Shown here: piece by piece, positions 51,658 through 61,708 of the stretch | Layout: each line of letters opens with the position of its first letter | Position numbering within the stretch: position 1 is the first letter of the stretch | Origin: Pseudomonas serbica | GTDB lineage: Bacteria; Pseudomonadota; Gammaproteobacteria; Pseudomonadales; Pseudomonadaceae | Assembly: GCF_028823535.1 (NCBI RefSeq) | Contig: NZ_JAQIYM010000002.1 | Coordinates: 310,001-374,000 of the forward strand | Reading direction: 5' to 3' | DNA: 64,000 nt | Position numbers and translations under genes: made by a program | The notes under the pieces: model-generated | Told to the model about the DNA's origin: nothing | What the model saw: only the letters and a program-made list of their open reading frames with translations | Database searches by the model: none

Positions 51658-52533
51658 ATGCGCCTGCTCGCGGTGTTGATCAGCGCTGTGTGGCTGTGCT
51701 GCCAGTCGGTGCAGGCGCAGGTTCGCAATTACGACGAAATGATCGCCGCCGGGGAGCTGAAAGTGGCGGTCTACAAGGACTTTGCTCCCTACAGTTTTGA
51801 AGACGCCGGTCAGCCCCGGGGGGTCGATGTCGAACTCGCCCAGGCGCTGGCCAAGGCGCTGGGCGTGCGCCTGACGCTGATCTGGGCGCCTGCCGGGGAA
51901 AAGCTCGACGACGACCTGCGCGATTACATCTGGCGTGCCAGCCCGCTGCACAACCAGCAACTGGCCGACCTGATGATGCGGGTGCCGTACGACCGCGATT
52001 ACGCGCAGAAACGCAACGAATTCGGCGAAATGGAAAACGGCCATGTGGTGATGTTCGGCCCTTACCAAAATGAACAATGGCAGGTCGCCTACGACCGTCG
52101 ACGCCTGGACAAGGTGGCCAGCGTCGCGGTGTTCGAGCAGCACCCGATCGGCGTCGAAGTCGACAGCGTGCCGTCGTTCTACCTGACCTCGGTATTCAAC
52201 GGCATGCTCGCCGGCAAGACCCGCCACTACCCGGGCGTGCCCCAGGCGTTTGCAGCGATGAAGGCCGGTGAGGTCGACGCGGTCATGGCCATGCGCGGCG
52301 AGATCGACTGGCAAGTGCATGAAGCGGCCGACCCGCAGCTTGCACTGGCGCAAAACGCCTATCCGAACATGGGCAAGCAGCTTTGGGAAATCGGCATGGC
52401 GGTGCACGAAAGCAATCGGCAACTGGCCTATGCCGTGGAGGAGGCGCTGGAAGGGATGATCCGCGAGGGCTCGGTGAAAACCATCTATGGCCGTTACGGC
52501 CTGCGCTACGACGTGCCCGAGATGTACCAATAG
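51658..52533 (+). CDS. quinoprotein-associated periplasmic binding protein (MoxJ/XoxJ-like)
   Basis: 291 residues with a signal peptide (VLISAVWLCCQSVQA). Type II solute-binding fold: ELKVAVYKDFAPYSFEDAGQ, GVDVELAQALAKALGVRL and GEVDAVMAMRGEIDW. Proteins of this family sit beside PQQ dehydrogenases and are proposed to help their maturation (MoxJ/XoxJ in methylotrophs). It starts three bases after the pedF stop. A transport function is unlikely because no matching permease is adjacent. Confidence 0.75.
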   Translation: MRLLAVLISAVWLCCQSVQAQVRNYDEMIAAGELKVAVYKDFAPYSFEDAGQPRGVDVELAQALAKALGVRLTLIWAPAGEKLDDDLRDYIWRASPLHNQQLADLMMRVPYDRDYAQKRNEFGEMENGHVVMFGPYQNEQWQVAYDRRRLDKVASVAVFEQHPIGVEVDSVPSFYLTSVFNGMLAGKTRHYPGVPQAFAAMKAGEVDAVMAMRGEIDWQVHEAADPQLALAQNAYPNMGKQLWEIGMAVHESNRQLAYAVEEALEGMIREGSVKTIYGRYGLRYDVPEMYQ

Positions 52534-52542
52534 GAGCAAGTG

Positions 52543-53310
52543 ATGATCTGGCGAGGGAGTTGTCTGTTGGCCGCATGGTTGATCTTGAGCCCGGCCACAC
52601 ACGCGGTGGACATCGATCCGGGCAAGGACCCGGTGCCGTCGGTTATGTGGGCTTTCTATCACAAACAGATGCTCGGCTCGGCGCCGTTCGTGTTCGATGA
52701 GCGGGTCAAGCTGCTGGCGCCGCCGTTCGCCGAAGATGCCCGGCAAGTGCCGCTGGAAATCGACGCCCGTGCCTTCGACGGCGAAGTGGTGAGAATCCTC
52801 GCCTGGGCGGAACTCAACCCCTTGCCGAAAATCGTCGATTTCGAGCCGCTGACCGGCGTGTTGCCGTGGCTGGCGATCCGCATCCGAGTCGAACAGGCCA
52901 CACCCTTGCGTGCGGCGGTGCTGACCCGTGACGGGGTGTGGCATGTCGGTTCGACCCTGATCGACGCGGCCGGTGGCGGTTGCACCGCGCCCAGTGTCGT
53001 GCGCACCCAGGCTGGCTGGGAGGAACACATCGGCGAAGTGCTGGGCGGCCGTTACCCGCGGGAGGCCTTCAGCCGCGTGCGCTTGCAGGTGGCGCATCCG
53101 ATGGACAACGGCATGGTCAGCGGTATCCCGGAATTTTTCCTCAACCATGCGCAGCTGCGCGATCAGCATGATCAGTTGCTCGCTCGTCTCGAACTGTTCC
53201 CCGCCGTCAGCGAAAATCCCAGCCTGGCCTTTGATATCGAACGGGCAGGGTCGACGCGCCTGTTGTTGCGCGATAACAGCGGCAATCAATTCGAAGCGTC
53301 GATCCCCTGA
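52543..53310 (+). CDS. quinoprotein dehydrogenase-associated SoxYZ-like carrier
   Basis: 255 residues with a signal peptide (cleavage near ATHA). An N-terminal SoxY-like domain contains the carrier cysteine C147 in AAGGGCTAPSV; a C-terminal SoxZ-like domain follows (VRLQVAHPMDNGM, IPEFFLNHAQL). In SoxYZ this cysteine carries sulfur intermediates. What the fused homologue carries at quinoprotein loci is unknown. ATG 52543 is preceded by TAGGAG; the GTG at 52540 is less likely. It is followed 16 bases later by a metallohydrolase gene. Confidence 0.75.
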   Translation: MIWRGSCLLAAWLILSPATHAVDIDPGKDPVPSVMWAFYHKQMLGSAPFVFDERVKLLAPPFAEDARQVPLEIDARAFDGEVVRILAWAELNPLPKIVDFEPLTGVLPWLAIRIRVEQATPLRAAVLTRDGVWHVGSTLIDAAGGGCTAPSVVRTQAGWEEHIGEVLGGRYPREAFSRVRLQVAHPMDNGMVSGIPEFFLNHAQLRDQHDQLLARLELFPAVSENPSLAFDIERAGSTRLLLRDNSGNQFEASIP

Positions 53311-53326
53311 ATTCAAGGAGCCTGTC

Positions 53327-54265
53327 ATGCGTTGGATGCTGCTGTTGTTCATCGGCCTGGGCCTGCCAGCCATGGCCGATCTCGACTACTTGCTCACGCC
53401 CAGGCAGATCGCCGAAGACACCTGGCTGCTCGAAGGCAGCACCGATAATTTCGCCAAGGCCAACGGTGGCAACATCGTCAATACGGCGTTCATCGTCACC
53501 GAGCGCGGCGTGGTGGTGATCGATACCGGGCCGTCCAGGCGTTATGGCGAGGCCATGCGCCGGGCCATCGCGGCGACCACCGACAAACCGGTGATCCAGG
53601 TCCTGCTGACCCATCATCACCCCGACCATGTGCTGGGCAACCAGGCGTTCAGCGATGTGCCGATTGGCGCCCTGGCCGGCACCAGCGAGCTGCTGCAAAA
53701 GCAGGGCGATGCCATGGCCGAGAACATGTACCGGCTGGTGGGCGACTGGATGCGAGGCACCGAAGTGGTGTTGCCGACCCGGACGCTGACCCCCGGTGTG
53801 GAAAGTTTTGGGAACCACGATTTGCGCCTGCTGAGCCTGGGTGGGCATACGGGTGCGGATCTGGCTATTCTCGACCAGCGAACCGGCGTGCTGTTTGCCG
53901 GGGACCTGGTGTTTTATCAGCGGGCACTGACCACGCCCAACAGTCCGGGGCTGGCGGTGTGGCTGGCCGACATGGCGACCCTGCAGGCACTGCCCTGGAC
54001 ACTCATCGTGCCCGGCCACGGCCCGGTCGCCAGCGACCCGCAGCCCTTCGCGCAGATGCGCGACTACCTGGGCTGGCTCGATCAATTGATGCGCGACGGT
54101 GCGGCCAACGGCAGCGACATGAGCGAGATGATCCGCAGTCCCATTCCCGAGCGGTTTGCCGGGATCAATCTCAGCCGCTACGAATTGATCCGCAGCGTCA
54201 GTCATTTGTACCCGCGTTACGAGCGAGCGCAGATGACCCGAGTCGACTCCAACTCAAACAACTGA
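53327..54265 (+). CDS. quinoprotein relay system zinc metallohydrolase (SoxH-like)
   Basis: 312 residues, signal peptide ([13 protein letters not shown]) and a metallo-beta-lactamase fold. Metal motif is [13 protein letters not shown] (HxHxDH), then [20 protein letters not shown] and VPGHGPV. This family pairs with the SoxYZ-like carrier at PQQ dehydrogenase loci and probably acts on a carrier-bound group. Last gene of the pedF operon; AAGGAG precedes the ATG. Confidence 0.78.
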   Translation: MRWMLLLFIGLGLPAMADLDYLLTPRQIAEDTWLLEGSTDNFAKANGGNIVNTAFIVTERGVVVIDTGPSRRYGEAMRRAIAATTDKPVIQVLLTHHHPDHVLGNQAFSDVPIGALAGTSELLQKQGDAMAENMYRLVGDWMRGTEVVLPTRTLTPGVESFGNHDLRLLSLGGHTGADLAILDQRTGVLFAGDLVFYQRALTTPNSPGLAVWLADMATLQALPWTLIVPGHGPVASDPQPFAQMRDYLGWLDQLMRDGAANGSDMSEMIRSPIPERFAGINLSRYELIRSVSHLYPRYERAQMTRVDSNSNN

Positions 54266-54276
54266 CCCACCCAAAT

Positions 54277-54373
54277 CCCCTGTGGGAGCGGGCTTGCTCG
54301 CGAAAGCGGTGTGTCAGGCAATACATATGTTGAATGTAAAGGCCTCTTCGCGAGCAAGCCCGCTCCCACAGGA
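54277..54373. repeat. BIME (two inverted REP units)
   Basis: CCCCTGTGGGAGCGGGCTTG and CAAGCCCGCTCCCACAGG around a centre of about 50 bases, after the metallohydrolase stop. It separates the pedF operon from pedH. Confidence 0.8.
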
Positions 54374-54477
54374 GATCGGTGTTGGTCGGCATCCGACCCT
54401 GTACCAAGGAACTAGGAAACTCCACATTGCGGGCAATTGTTGTGAGGGCGGCGGCGCCCAAGAATCTGCACCAGACC

Positions 54478-54490
54478 GGGAAAATTTCCC
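54478..54490. promoter_or_regulatory. 13-base palindrome upstream of pedH
   Basis: GGGAAAATTTCCC, exactly as at 51025-51037. Its right edge is 31 bases before the pedH ATG, so it lies near the promoter or in the 5' leader. Confidence 0.5.
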
Positions 54491-54521
54491 GGAAATAACA
54501 AAAACTGCAGAGGAAGCCGTC

Positions 54522-56297
54522 ATGACTCAACCCGCACGTCGCCAGCCCTTCGTCTTGAGCCTGTTGCTCAGTGCCATGCTGTTGTCTGGCCAGGCATTGG
54601 CCGGGGTTTCCGACCAGGACATTCTCCAGGACCCCAAGAACCCCGAGCAGATCGTCACCAATGGCCTGGGCGTGCAGGGTCAGCGCTACAGCCCGCTGGA
54701 CATCCTCAACGTCGACAACGTCAAGGAGCTGCGACCGGTGTGGGCCTTCTCCTTCGGCGGCGAAAAGCAGCGCGGCCAGCAGGCGCAGCCGATGGTCAAG
54801 GACGGCGTGATGTACATGACCGGCTCCTACTCGCGGGTGTTCGCCGTGGATGCGCGCACCGGCAAGAAGCTCTGGCAGTACGATGCGCGCCTGCCGGATG
54901 ACATTCGCCCCTGCTGCGACGTGATCAACCGCGGCGTCGCGCTGTACGGTGACCTGGTGATCTTCGGCACCCTCGACGCCAAGCTCGTGGCGCTGAACAA
55001 GGACACCGGCAAGGTGGTCTGGAGCAAGAAAGTCGCCGACCACAAGGAAGGCTACTCGATCAGCGCCGCACCGCTGGTGATCAACGGCAAACTAATCACT
55101 GGCGTGGCCGGTGGCGAATTTGGCGTGGTCGGCAAGATCGAAGCCTACGACCCGAAGAACGGCAACCTGTTGTGGACCCGGCCAACGGTTGAGGGCCACA
55201 TGGGTTACGTCTACAAGGACGGCAAGGCCGTGGAAAACGGCATCTCCGGCGGCGAGGCGGGCAAGACCTGGCCGGGCGACCTGTGGAAGACCGGCGGCGC
55301 CGCGCCATGGCTGGGCGGCTACTACGACCCGGAAACCAACCTGCTGTTGTTCGGCACCGGCAACCCGGCGCCCTGGAACTCGCACCTGCGCCCTGGCGAC
55401 AACCTCTATTCGTCGTCGCGCCTGGCGCTCAACCCGGACGACGGCACCATCAAGTGGCACTTCCAGAGCACGCCCCACGACGGTTGGGACTATGACGGCG
55501 TCAACGAGCTGGTGTCGTTCAACTACACCGAGGGCGGCAAGGAAATCAAGGCGGCGGCCACCGCTGACCGTAACGGTTTCTTCTACGTGCTGGATCGCAC
55601 CAACGGCAAATTCATCCGCGGCTTCCCGTTCGTGGACAAGATCACCTGGGCCACCGGCCTGGATAAGAGCGGTCGACCGATCTACAACGAAGCCAGCCGT
55701 CCTGGCGCGCCGGGCACCGAAGCCAAAGGCAGCTCGGTGTTCGTAGCGCCGGCATTCCTCGGCGCGAAAAACTGGATGCCGATGGCCTACAACCGCGACA
55801 CCGGGTTGTTCTACGTGCCGTCCAACGAATGGGGCATGGACATCTGGAACGAAGGCATCGCCTACAAGAAAGGCGCGGCGTTCCTCGGCGCCGGTTTCAC
55901 CATCAAGCCGTTGAATGAAGACTACATCGGCGTGCTGCGGGCAATCGATCCGAAAACCGGCAAGGAAGTCTGGCGGCACAAGAACTTCGCGCCGCTGTGG
56001 GGCGGTGTGCTGACCACCAAGGGCAACCTGGTGTTCACCGGCACCCCGGAAGGTTTCCTGCAGGCGTTCAATGCCAAGACCGGCGAGAAGGTCTGGGAAT
56101 TCCAGACCGGCTCCGGCGTGCTGGGCTCGCCCGTAACCTGGGAGATGGATGGCGAACAGTATGTCTCGGTGCTCTCCGGCTGGGGCGGCGCCGTGCCACT
56201 GTGGGGCGGTGAAGTGGCCAAGCGGGTCAAGGACTTCAACCAGGGGGGCATGCTCTGGACCTTCAAGCTGCCCAAGGACCTCGTCGCCAGGCACTGA
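54522..56297 (+). CDS. pedH: PQQ-dependent alcohol dehydrogenase, lanthanide type (PedH/QedH-II-like)
   Basis: 591 residues: signal peptide ([14 protein letters not shown]), eight-bladed PQQ propeller, vicinal disulfide C131-C132 (IRPCCDV). Ligands are E199 (AGGEFG), N281 (GTGNPAPW) and catalytic D323 in [13 protein letters not shown]325, two residues after the catalytic Asp, is the diagnostic extra ligand of lanthanide-dependent enzymes. The numbering matches that known for P. putida PedH as I recall it. It oxidises alcohols and aldehydes when light rare-earth ions are available. Monocistronic, between BIMEs, with the 13-base palindrome upstream. Confidence 0.92.
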   Translation: MTQPARRQPFVLSLLLSAMLLSGQALAGVSDQDILQDPKNPEQIVTNGLGVQGQRYSPLDILNVDNVKELRPVWAFSFGGEKQRGQQAQPMVKDGVMYMTGSYSRVFAVDARTGKKLWQYDARLPDDIRPCCDVINRGVALYGDLVIFGTLDAKLVALNKDTGKVVWSKKVADHKEGYSISAAPLVINGKLITGVAGGEFGVVGKIEAYDPKNGNLLWTRPTVEGHMGYVYKDGKAVENGISGGEAGKTWPGDLWKTGGAAPWLGGYYDPETNLLLFGTGNPAPWNSHLRPGDNLYSSSRLALNPDDGTIKWHFQSTPHDGWDYDGVNELVSFNYTEGGKEIKAAATADRNGFFYVLDRTNGKFIRGFPFVDKITWATGLDKSGRPIYNEASRPGAPGTEAKGSSVFVAPAFLGAKNWMPMAYNRDTGLFYVPSNEWGMDIWNEGIAYKKGAAFLGAGFTIKPLNEDYIGVLRAIDPKTGKEVWRHKNFAPLWGGVLTTKGNLVFTGTPEGFLQAFNAKTGEKVWEFQTGSGVLGSPVTWEMDGEQYVSVLSGWGGAVPLWGGEVAKRVKDFNQGGMLWTFKLPKDLVARH

Positions 56298-56312
56298 CTG
56301 CAGGCATCAGAA

Positions 56313-56397
56313 CCTGTAGGAGCTGGCTTGCCAGCGAAGAGTCCCTTCGGGCATGCATCGCCAATGAAAACGCCTTCGCCGGCAAGCCGGCTCCTAC
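56313..56397. repeat. BIME (two inverted REP units)
   Basis: CCTGTAGGAGCTGGCTTGCC and GCCGGCAAGCCGGCTCCTAC. The right unit runs into the ped dyad at 56397. Confidence 0.75.
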
Positions 56398-56410
56398 TAC
56401 CAAATAACGA
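56397..56410 (+). promoter_or_regulatory. ped-island dyad upstream of pedI
   Basis: CTACCAAATAACGA, 103 bases before the aldehyde dehydrogenase ATG. The left half is intact and the right half is degenerate. It adjoins a REP unit. Confidence 0.35.
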
Positions 56411-56513
56411 GAGTCCCTCCTGCCAACGATGCATTCGTCTGGCGTGCGGGGCTCTCTAGTATCGGTTCATCGCCTGTCGGCACGGCAGGCATCGACCCAG
56501 ACAGAGGCCCACC

Positions 56514-58034
56514 ATGATCTATGCCCAACCCGGAACACCCGGCGCCGTCGTGACGTTCAAGCCACGCTACGGCAACTTCATCGGCGGCGAATTCGTCGCG
56601 CCGGTCAATGGCGAGTACTTCACCAACACCTCGCCGGTCAACGGTGAAGTGATCGCCGAATTCCCGCGCTCCAGCGCCGCCGACATCGACAAGGCCCTGG
56701 ACGCCGCCCATGCCGCCGCCGATGCCTGGGGCAAGACCTCGGCCCAGGACCGCTCCCTGGTACTGTTGAAAATCGCTGACCGCATCGAGCAAAATCTCGA
56801 AGTCCTGGCCGTCACCGAAACCTGGGACAACGGCAAGGCCGTGCGCGAAACCCTCAACGCCGACGTGCCCCTGGCCGCTGACCATTTCCGCTACTTCGCC
56901 GGCTGCATCCGCGCCCAGGAGGGCGGCGCCGCCGAGATCAACGAGCTGACCACCGCCTATCACTTCCACGAACCCCTGGGGGTGGTGGGGCAGATCATTC
57001 CATGGAACTTCCCGCTGCTGATGGCCGCCTGGAAACTCGCCCCGGCGCTGGCCGCGGGTAACTGCATCGTACTCAAGCCCGCTGAGCAGACGCCGCTGTC
57101 GATCATGGTCTTCGCTGAACTGATTGCCGACCTGCTGCCGGCCGGCGTGCTGAACATCGTCCAGGGTTTCGGTCGCGAAGCCGGCGAAGCCCTGGCCACC
57201 AGCAAGCGCATCGCCAAGATCGCCTTCACCGGCTCGACTCCGGTCGGCGCGCACATCATGCATTGCGCCGCCGAGAACATCATTCCGAGCACTGTCGAGC
57301 TGGGCGGCAAGTCGCCGAACATTTTCTTCGAAGACATCATGAACGCGGAACCTGCGTTCATCGAAAAAGCCGCCGAGGGCCTGGTGCTGGCGTTCTTCAA
57401 CCAGGGCGAAGTGTGCACTTGTCCATCCCGAGCCCTGGTGCAGGAGTCGATCTACGAACCGTTCATGGCCGAGGTGATGAAGAAGATCGTCAAGATCAAG
57501 CGCGGCAACCCGCTGGACACCGAGACCATGGTCGGTGCCCAGGCCTCCGAACAGCAATACGACAAGATCCTCTCGTACCTGGCCATTGCCCAGGAGGAGG
57601 GCGCCGAACTGCTCACCGGCGGTGCGGCCGAGCGTCTGGAAGGCGACCTGTCCAGCGGCTATTACATCCAGCCGACCCTGCTCAAGGGCCACAACAAAAT
57701 GCGTGTATTCCAGGAAGAAATCTTCGGCCCGGTGGTGGGTATCACCACCTTCAAGGACGAAGCCGAGGCACTGGCCATCGCCAACGACAGCGAGTTCGGC
57801 CTCGGTGCCGGCCTGTGGACCCGCGACATCAACCGCGCCTACCGCATGGGCCGGGCGATCAAGGCCGGGCGCGTGTGGACCAACTGCTACCACCTGTACC
57901 CGGCGCATGCGGCGTTCGGCGGCTACAAGAAGTCCGGCGTCGGCCGGGAGAACCACAAGATGATGCTCGACCATTACCAGCAGACCAAGAACCTGCTGGT
58001 GAGCTACGACATCAATCCGCTGGGTTTCTTCTGA
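56514..58034 (+). CDS. pedI: NAD-dependent aldehyde dehydrogenase (PedI/ExaC/AldB-II-like)
   Basis: 506 residues. NAD-binding [19 protein letters not shown] and [12 protein letters not shown] are present, with general base E262 (VELGGKSPN) and nucleophile C301 in [11 protein letters not shown]. It is the close homologue of the aldehyde dehydrogenase that oxidises acetaldehyde made by PedE/PedH. Monocistronic, downstream of pedH, with a ped dyad about 100 bases upstream. Confidence 0.9.
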   Translation: MIYAQPGTPGAVVTFKPRYGNFIGGEFVAPVNGEYFTNTSPVNGEVIAEFPRSSAADIDKALDAAHAAADAWGKTSAQDRSLVLLKIADRIEQNLEVLAVTETWDNGKAVRETLNADVPLAADHFRYFAGCIRAQEGGAAEINELTTAYHFHEPLGVVGQIIPWNFPLLMAAWKLAPALAAGNCIVLKPAEQTPLSIMVFAELIADLLPAGVLNIVQGFGREAGEALATSKRIAKIAFTGSTPVGAHIMHCAAENIIPSTVELGGKSPNIFFEDIMNAEPAFIEKAAEGLVLAFFNQGEVCTCPSRALVQESIYEPFMAEVMKKIVKIKRGNPLDTETMVGAQASEQQYDKILSYLAIAQEEGAELLTGGAAERLEGDLSSGYYIQPTLLKGHNKMRVFQEEIFGPVVGITTFKDEAEALAIANDSEFGLGAGLWTRDINRAYRMGRAIKAGRVWTNCYHLYPAHAAFGGYKKSGVGRENHKMMLDHYQQTKNLLVSYDINPLGFF

Positions 58035-58055
58035 TCCCGTAGGATCACCACAGTA

Positions 58056-58148
58056 CCCTGTGGGAGCGAGCCTGCTCGCGATGAGGCCATTACATCCAGC
58101 ATCCATGTTGAATGTTATGCCGCCATCGCGAGCAGGCTCGCTCCCACA
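58056..58148. repeat. BIME (two inverted REP units)
   Basis: CCCTGTGGGAGCGAGCCTGC and GAGCAGGCTCGCTCCCACA around a centre of about 50 bases, between pedI and the pqqA promoter region. Confidence 0.8.
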
Positions 58149-58176
58149 TTGGTTTTGTGTATCCCCTGACACCCCC

Positions 58177-58216
58177 CTACCAAATCACCCCCAAACCTCC
58201 TTCGAAAGTAGCATTC
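58177..58216 (+). promoter_or_regulatory. two ped-island dyad copies upstream of pqqA
   Basis: CTACCAAATCACCC at 58177-58190 and CTTCGAAAGTAGCATTCG at 58200-58216. The second shares AAGTAGCATTCG with the site before nosP. About 70 bases before the pqqA ATG. Confidence 0.45.
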
Positions 58217-58283
58217 GACCCCCCGGCCCACCGTGCATTAATGGCTCTACCGGAATCGCCCGGCACAAGAAGAGGAATGACCC

Positions 58284-58355
58284 ATGTGGACTAAACCCGC
58301 GTTTACCGATCTGCGCATTGGCTTCGAAGTGACGATGTATTTCGCCAACCGTTGA
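58284..58355 (+). CDS. pqqA: PQQ precursor peptide PqqA
   Basis: 23 codons, MWTKPAFTDLRIGFEV followed by TMYFANR. This is the canonical PqqA peptide whose E15 and Y19 are cross-linked by PqqE and become PQQ. GAGGA stands seven bases before the ATG. Too short for ordinary gene callers. It heads the pqqABCDE operon, and a 55-base gap to pqqB could hold an attenuating structure that keeps pqqA expression above the rest. Confidence 0.95.
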   Translation: MWTKPAFTDLRIGFEVTMYFANR

Positions 58356-58410
58356 TTGATCACCCGGCCAGCCGTGGCGTTGGCCGGACCTGCCTTCTGG
58401 AGCATTGCCC

Positions 58411-59325
58411 ATGCACATCCGCGTTCTCGGTTCCGCCGCCGGCGGTGGTTTTCCGCAGTGGAACTGCAACTGTCGCCAGTGCGCCGGTGTGCGCAATGGC
58501 AGTGTGCGGGCGCAGCGTCGCACACAGTCGTCGATCGCCCTGAGCGACAACGGTGTGGACTGGGTGCTGTGCAATGCTTCACCGGACATTCGCGCGCAAC
58601 TCGAGAGTTTTGCGCCGCTGCAACCGGCGCGACGCTTGCGTGACAGCGCCATCGCCGGCGTGGTGCTGCTGGACAGCCAGATCGATCACTGCACCGGGCT
58701 GCTGAGCCTGCGCGAAGGCTGCCCGCATGAGGTGTGGTGCACCGAGCGGGTTCACCAGGACCTCAGCAGCGGCTTCCCCTTGTTCACCATGCTCGGTCAC
58801 TGGAACGGCGGCCTGCAGTGGCAACCGATCGAACTGGACCGCGAGCCCTTCCAGATCGCGGCTTGCCCGCAGTTGCAGTTGCGGGCGATTCCATTGGTCA
58901 GTAACGCGCCGCCGTACTCACCCCATCGCGGCAACCCGCAACCGGGCGACACCATTGGTTTGTTCGTCGAAGACCAGCACAGCGGCGCCTCGCTGTTCTA
59001 CGCACCGGGCCTTGGGCAGATCGACGATGAGGTGCTGGCCTGGATGGCGCGCGCCGATTGCCTGTTGCTGGACGGCACCCTGTGGCGCGACGACGAGATG
59101 CGTCTGTGCGAAGTCGGACAGAGCCTGGGCAGCGAGATGGGCCACCTGGCGCAAAGCGGGCCCGGCGGCATGCTGGAAGTGCTGGAAGCTTTTCCCCGCC
59201 AGCGCAAGGTGCTGATCCACATCAACAACACCAATCCGATCCTCGATGAAGACTCGGCCGAGCGGGCCTTGCTGGAGCGGCGGGGGATCGAAGTGGCTTA
59301 TGACGGCATGAGTATTGAGCTGTAG
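58411..59325 (+). CDS. pqqB: PQQ biosynthesis protein PqqB
   Basis: 304 residues, metallo-beta-lactamase fold: [18 protein letters not shown] with the zinc-binding cysteines near the N-terminus, [13 protein letters not shown], and [14 protein letters not shown]. PqqB hydroxylates the processed Glu-Tyr intermediate. ATG 58411 has GGAG eight bases upstream; a TTG at 58405 is not needed. A BIME separates it from pqqC. Confidence 0.95.
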   Translation: MHIRVLGSAAGGGFPQWNCNCRQCAGVRNGSVRAQRRTQSSIALSDNGVDWVLCNASPDIRAQLESFAPLQPARRLRDSAIAGVVLLDSQIDHCTGLLSLREGCPHEVWCTERVHQDLSSGFPLFTMLGHWNGGLQWQPIELDREPFQIAACPQLQLRAIPLVSNAPPYSPHRGNPQPGDTIGLFVEDQHSGASLFYAPGLGQIDDEVLAWMARADCLLLDGTLWRDDEMRLCEVGQSLGSEMGHLAQSGPGGMLEVLEAFPRQRKVLIHINNTNPILDEDSAERALLERRGIEVAYDGMSIEL

Positions 59326-59333
59326 CCGACGAC

Positions 59334-59410
59334 CCCTTCGCGAGCAAGCCCGCTCCCACAGGTTTTGTGAACACCGCAGCCCCTGTAGCAGCGGGCTTGC
59401 CCGCGAAGGC
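59334..59410. repeat. BIME between pqqB and pqqC
   Basis: CCTTCGCGAGCAAGCCCGCT and CAGCGGGCTTGCCCGCGAAG around a short centre. It is unusual in lying inside an operon, where it could tune the pqqB/pqqC ratio or mRNA stability. Confidence 0.75.
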
Positions 59411-59445
59411 GTCAGTTCAGACACCGCCAAATTCGGAGACCCGCA

Positions 59446-60198
59446 ATGACCGACACCCCCATGACCCCCAGCGAATTCGAAGCCGCCCTGCGCGCCAAGG
59501 GCGCCTACTACCACATCCATCACCCCTTCCACCAAGCCATGTACGCCGGCCGCGCCAGCCGCGCACAGATCCAGGGCTGGGTCGCCAATCGCTTCTATTA
59601 CCAGCTCAACATCCCGCTCAAGGATGCCGCGATCCTGGCCAACTGCCCGGACCGCGAAGTGCGCCGGGAATGGCTGCAACGGATCATCGATCATGACGGT
59701 GCACCGGGCAGCGAGGGCGGTATCGAAGCCTGGCTACGCCTGGGCGAGGCGGTGGGGCTCGACCGCGAGCAGATCCTCTCTCAGGAACTGGTGCTCCCCG
59801 GCGTGCGTTTCGCCGTGGATGCCTACGTCAATTTCGCCCGCCGTGCCTGCTGGCAGGAGGCGGCCAGCAGCTCGCTGACCGAACTGTTCGCGCCGCAGAT
59901 CCATCAGTCGCGACTCGATGCCTGGCCGACCCATTACCCATGGATCGACGTCGCCGGCTACGACTACTTTCGCACGCGCCTGAGTCAGGCCCGACGGGAT
60001 GTCGAACACGGCTTGCGCATCACGCTTGCGCACTACGTTACCCTCGAGGCCCAGCAACGCATGCTGCAGATCCTGCAGTTCAAGCTCGACGTGCTGTGGT
60101 GCATGCTCGACGCGATGAGTATGGCCTATGAGCTGGAACGCCCGCCGTATCACACCGTCACCGGGGACAACGTCTGGCATCGGGGGATTGAACTGTGA
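59446..60198 (+). CDS. pqqC: pyrroloquinoline-quinone synthase PqqC
   Basis: 250 residues, all-helical: [38 protein letters not shown], and NVWHRGIEL at the end. Catalyses the last ring closure and oxidation to PQQ without a cofactor. The four-base overlap with pqqD (GTGA) shows coupled translation. Confidence 0.96.
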   Translation: MTDTPMTPSEFEAALRAKGAYYHIHHPFHQAMYAGRASRAQIQGWVANRFYYQLNIPLKDAAILANCPDREVRREWLQRIIDHDGAPGSEGGIEAWLRLGEAVGLDREQILSQELVLPGVRFAVDAYVNFARRACWQEAASSSLTELFAPQIHQSRLDAWPTHYPWIDVAGYDYFRTRLSQARRDVEHGLRITLAHYVTLEAQQRMLQILQFKLDVLWCMLDAMSMAYELERPPYHTVTGDNVWHRGIEL

Positions 60199-60467
60199 GC
60201 CTGATCAGTCGCGAGCAGTCACCGTCGTTGCGCCGGGGATTTCGCCTGCAATGGGAACCGCGCCAGGACTGCCATGTGCTGCTGTACCCCGAAGGCATGA
60301 TCAAGCTCAACACCAGTGCCGGTCAGATTCTCGATCTGGTGGACGGCCAGCGCAGCGTCGCGGCGATCATCGATCGGCTGACGGCGAGTTTTCCCGACGT
60401 GCCGGGCATCGACGAGGACGTGCTGGCATTCCTGGAGGTGGCCCATGCGCAATTCTGGATCGAGTGA
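60195..60467 (+). CDS. pqqD: PQQ peptide chaperone PqqD
   Basis: 90 residues with the PqqD fold ([37 protein letters not shown]). It binds PqqA and presents it to PqqE. The start is a GTG inside the pqqC stop. Its last 23 bases overlap pqqE. Confidence 0.94.
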   Translation: MSLISREQSPSLRRGFRLQWEPRQDCHVLLYPEGMIKLNTSAGQILDLVDGQRSVAAIIDRLTASFPDVPGIDEDVLAFLEVAHAQFWIE

Positions 60468-61587
60468 GGCGCTGCCGGGGCCGCCGTTGTGGCTGCTGGC
60501 GGAGCTGACCTATCGCTGTCCGCTGCAGTGTCCGTATTGCTCCAATCCCCTGGATTTCGCCCGGCATGGCGAGGAACTGAGTACCGAGGAATGGATTCGC
60601 GTCTTTCGTGAGGCGCGGGACATGGGCGCCGCACAGTTGGGCTTTTCCGGTGGCGAGCCCCTGGTGCGGCAAGACCTGGCCGAGTTGATCAAGGCCGCGC
60701 GGGACATGGGCTACTACACCAACCTGATCACCTCCGGCATCGGCCTGACCGAGCAGAAGGTGCGCGACTTCAAGGTCGCCGGGCTCGATCACATCCAGAT
60801 CAGTTTCCAGGCCGCCGACGAAGCGGTGAACAACATGCTCGCCGGCTCGCGCAGGGCTTTCGCGCAGAAGCTGGCGATGGCCCGGGCGGTGAAAGCCCAG
60901 GGTTATCCGATGGTGCTGAACTTCGTCACCCATCGGCACAACATCGATGACATCGCGAAGATCATTGATCTGTGCCTGGAGCTGGAGGCGGATTTCGTCG
61001 AGTTGGCCACCTGCCAGTTCTATGGCTGGGCCGAGCTCAACCGCGTCGGCCTGTTGCCGACCCGGGAGCAATTGCAACGGGCCGAGCGCATCACCAATGA
61101 ATACCGCGAGCGACTCGAAGCGCAGGGTCATCCGTGCAAGCTGATATTCGTCACCCCGGACTACTACGAAGAACGACCCAAGACCTGCATGAACGGCTGG
61201 GCCAACCTGTTTCTCGACATCACCCCGGACGGCACGGCCTTGCCTTGTCACAGCGCCCGGCAACTGCCTGTGCAGTTTCCCAACGTGCGCGAGCACAGCA
61301 TCGAGCACATCTGGAACCAATCTTTGGGTTTCAACCGTTTCCGTGGCGATGACTGGATGAAGGAGCCGTGTCGTTCCTGCGATGAAAAACACAAGGACCT
61401 GGGTGGCTGCCGCTGCCAGGCGTTCATGCTCACCGGCGAAGCCGCCAATGCCGACCCGGTGTGCAGCAAGTCGCCTCACCATGGCGTCATCCTCAAGGCT
61501 CGCGAGGAAGCAGAAGTGCCGGGACAGGGCATGGAACACCTGACGTTGCGCAATGCGAAGGCTTCGCAGCTGATCTACCGCGGATGA
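60445..61587 (+). CDS. pqqE: radical SAM enzyme PqqE
   Basis: 380 residues. The radical SAM cluster is C25-x3-C29-x2-C32 ([11 protein letters not shown]), with SGGEPL. A C-terminal SPASM domain has cysteines in [35 protein letters not shown] and DPVCSKSP. It forms the Glu-Tyr carbon-carbon bond in PqqA. It overlaps pqqD by 23 bases, so the start is confidently the ATG at 60445. Confidence 0.96.
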   Translation: MRNSGSSEALPGPPLWLLAELTYRCPLQCPYCSNPLDFARHGEELSTEEWIRVFREARDMGAAQLGFSGGEPLVRQDLAELIKAARDMGYYTNLITSGIGLTEQKVRDFKVAGLDHIQISFQAADEAVNNMLAGSRRAFAQKLAMARAVKAQGYPMVLNFVTHRHNIDDIAKIIDLCLELEADFVELATCQFYGWAELNRVGLLPTREQLQRAERITNEYRERLEAQGHPCKLIFVTPDYYEERPKTCMNGWANLFLDITPDGTALPCHSARQLPVQFPNVREHSIEHIWNQSLGFNRFRGDDWMKEPCRSCDEKHKDLGGCRCQAFMLTGEAANADPVCSKSPHHGVILKAREEAEVPGQGMEHLTLRNAKASQLIYRG

Positions 61588-61708
61588 CCCCGGCAACACA
61601 ATTCCAATGTGGGACCTGTGGTGAACCCAGCCATTGGTCTGATTGCATTCGCAGCCGGATGCGTTAGTGTGGGCCTTACCTTCCAAAACAATAAAAACAG
61701 GCTTTCCA

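Noticed and set aside
52540..53310. GTG start at 52540 for the SoxYZ-like carrier
   Set aside because: The adjacent ATG at 52543 has better spacing to TAGGAG; the GTG would add a single residue.
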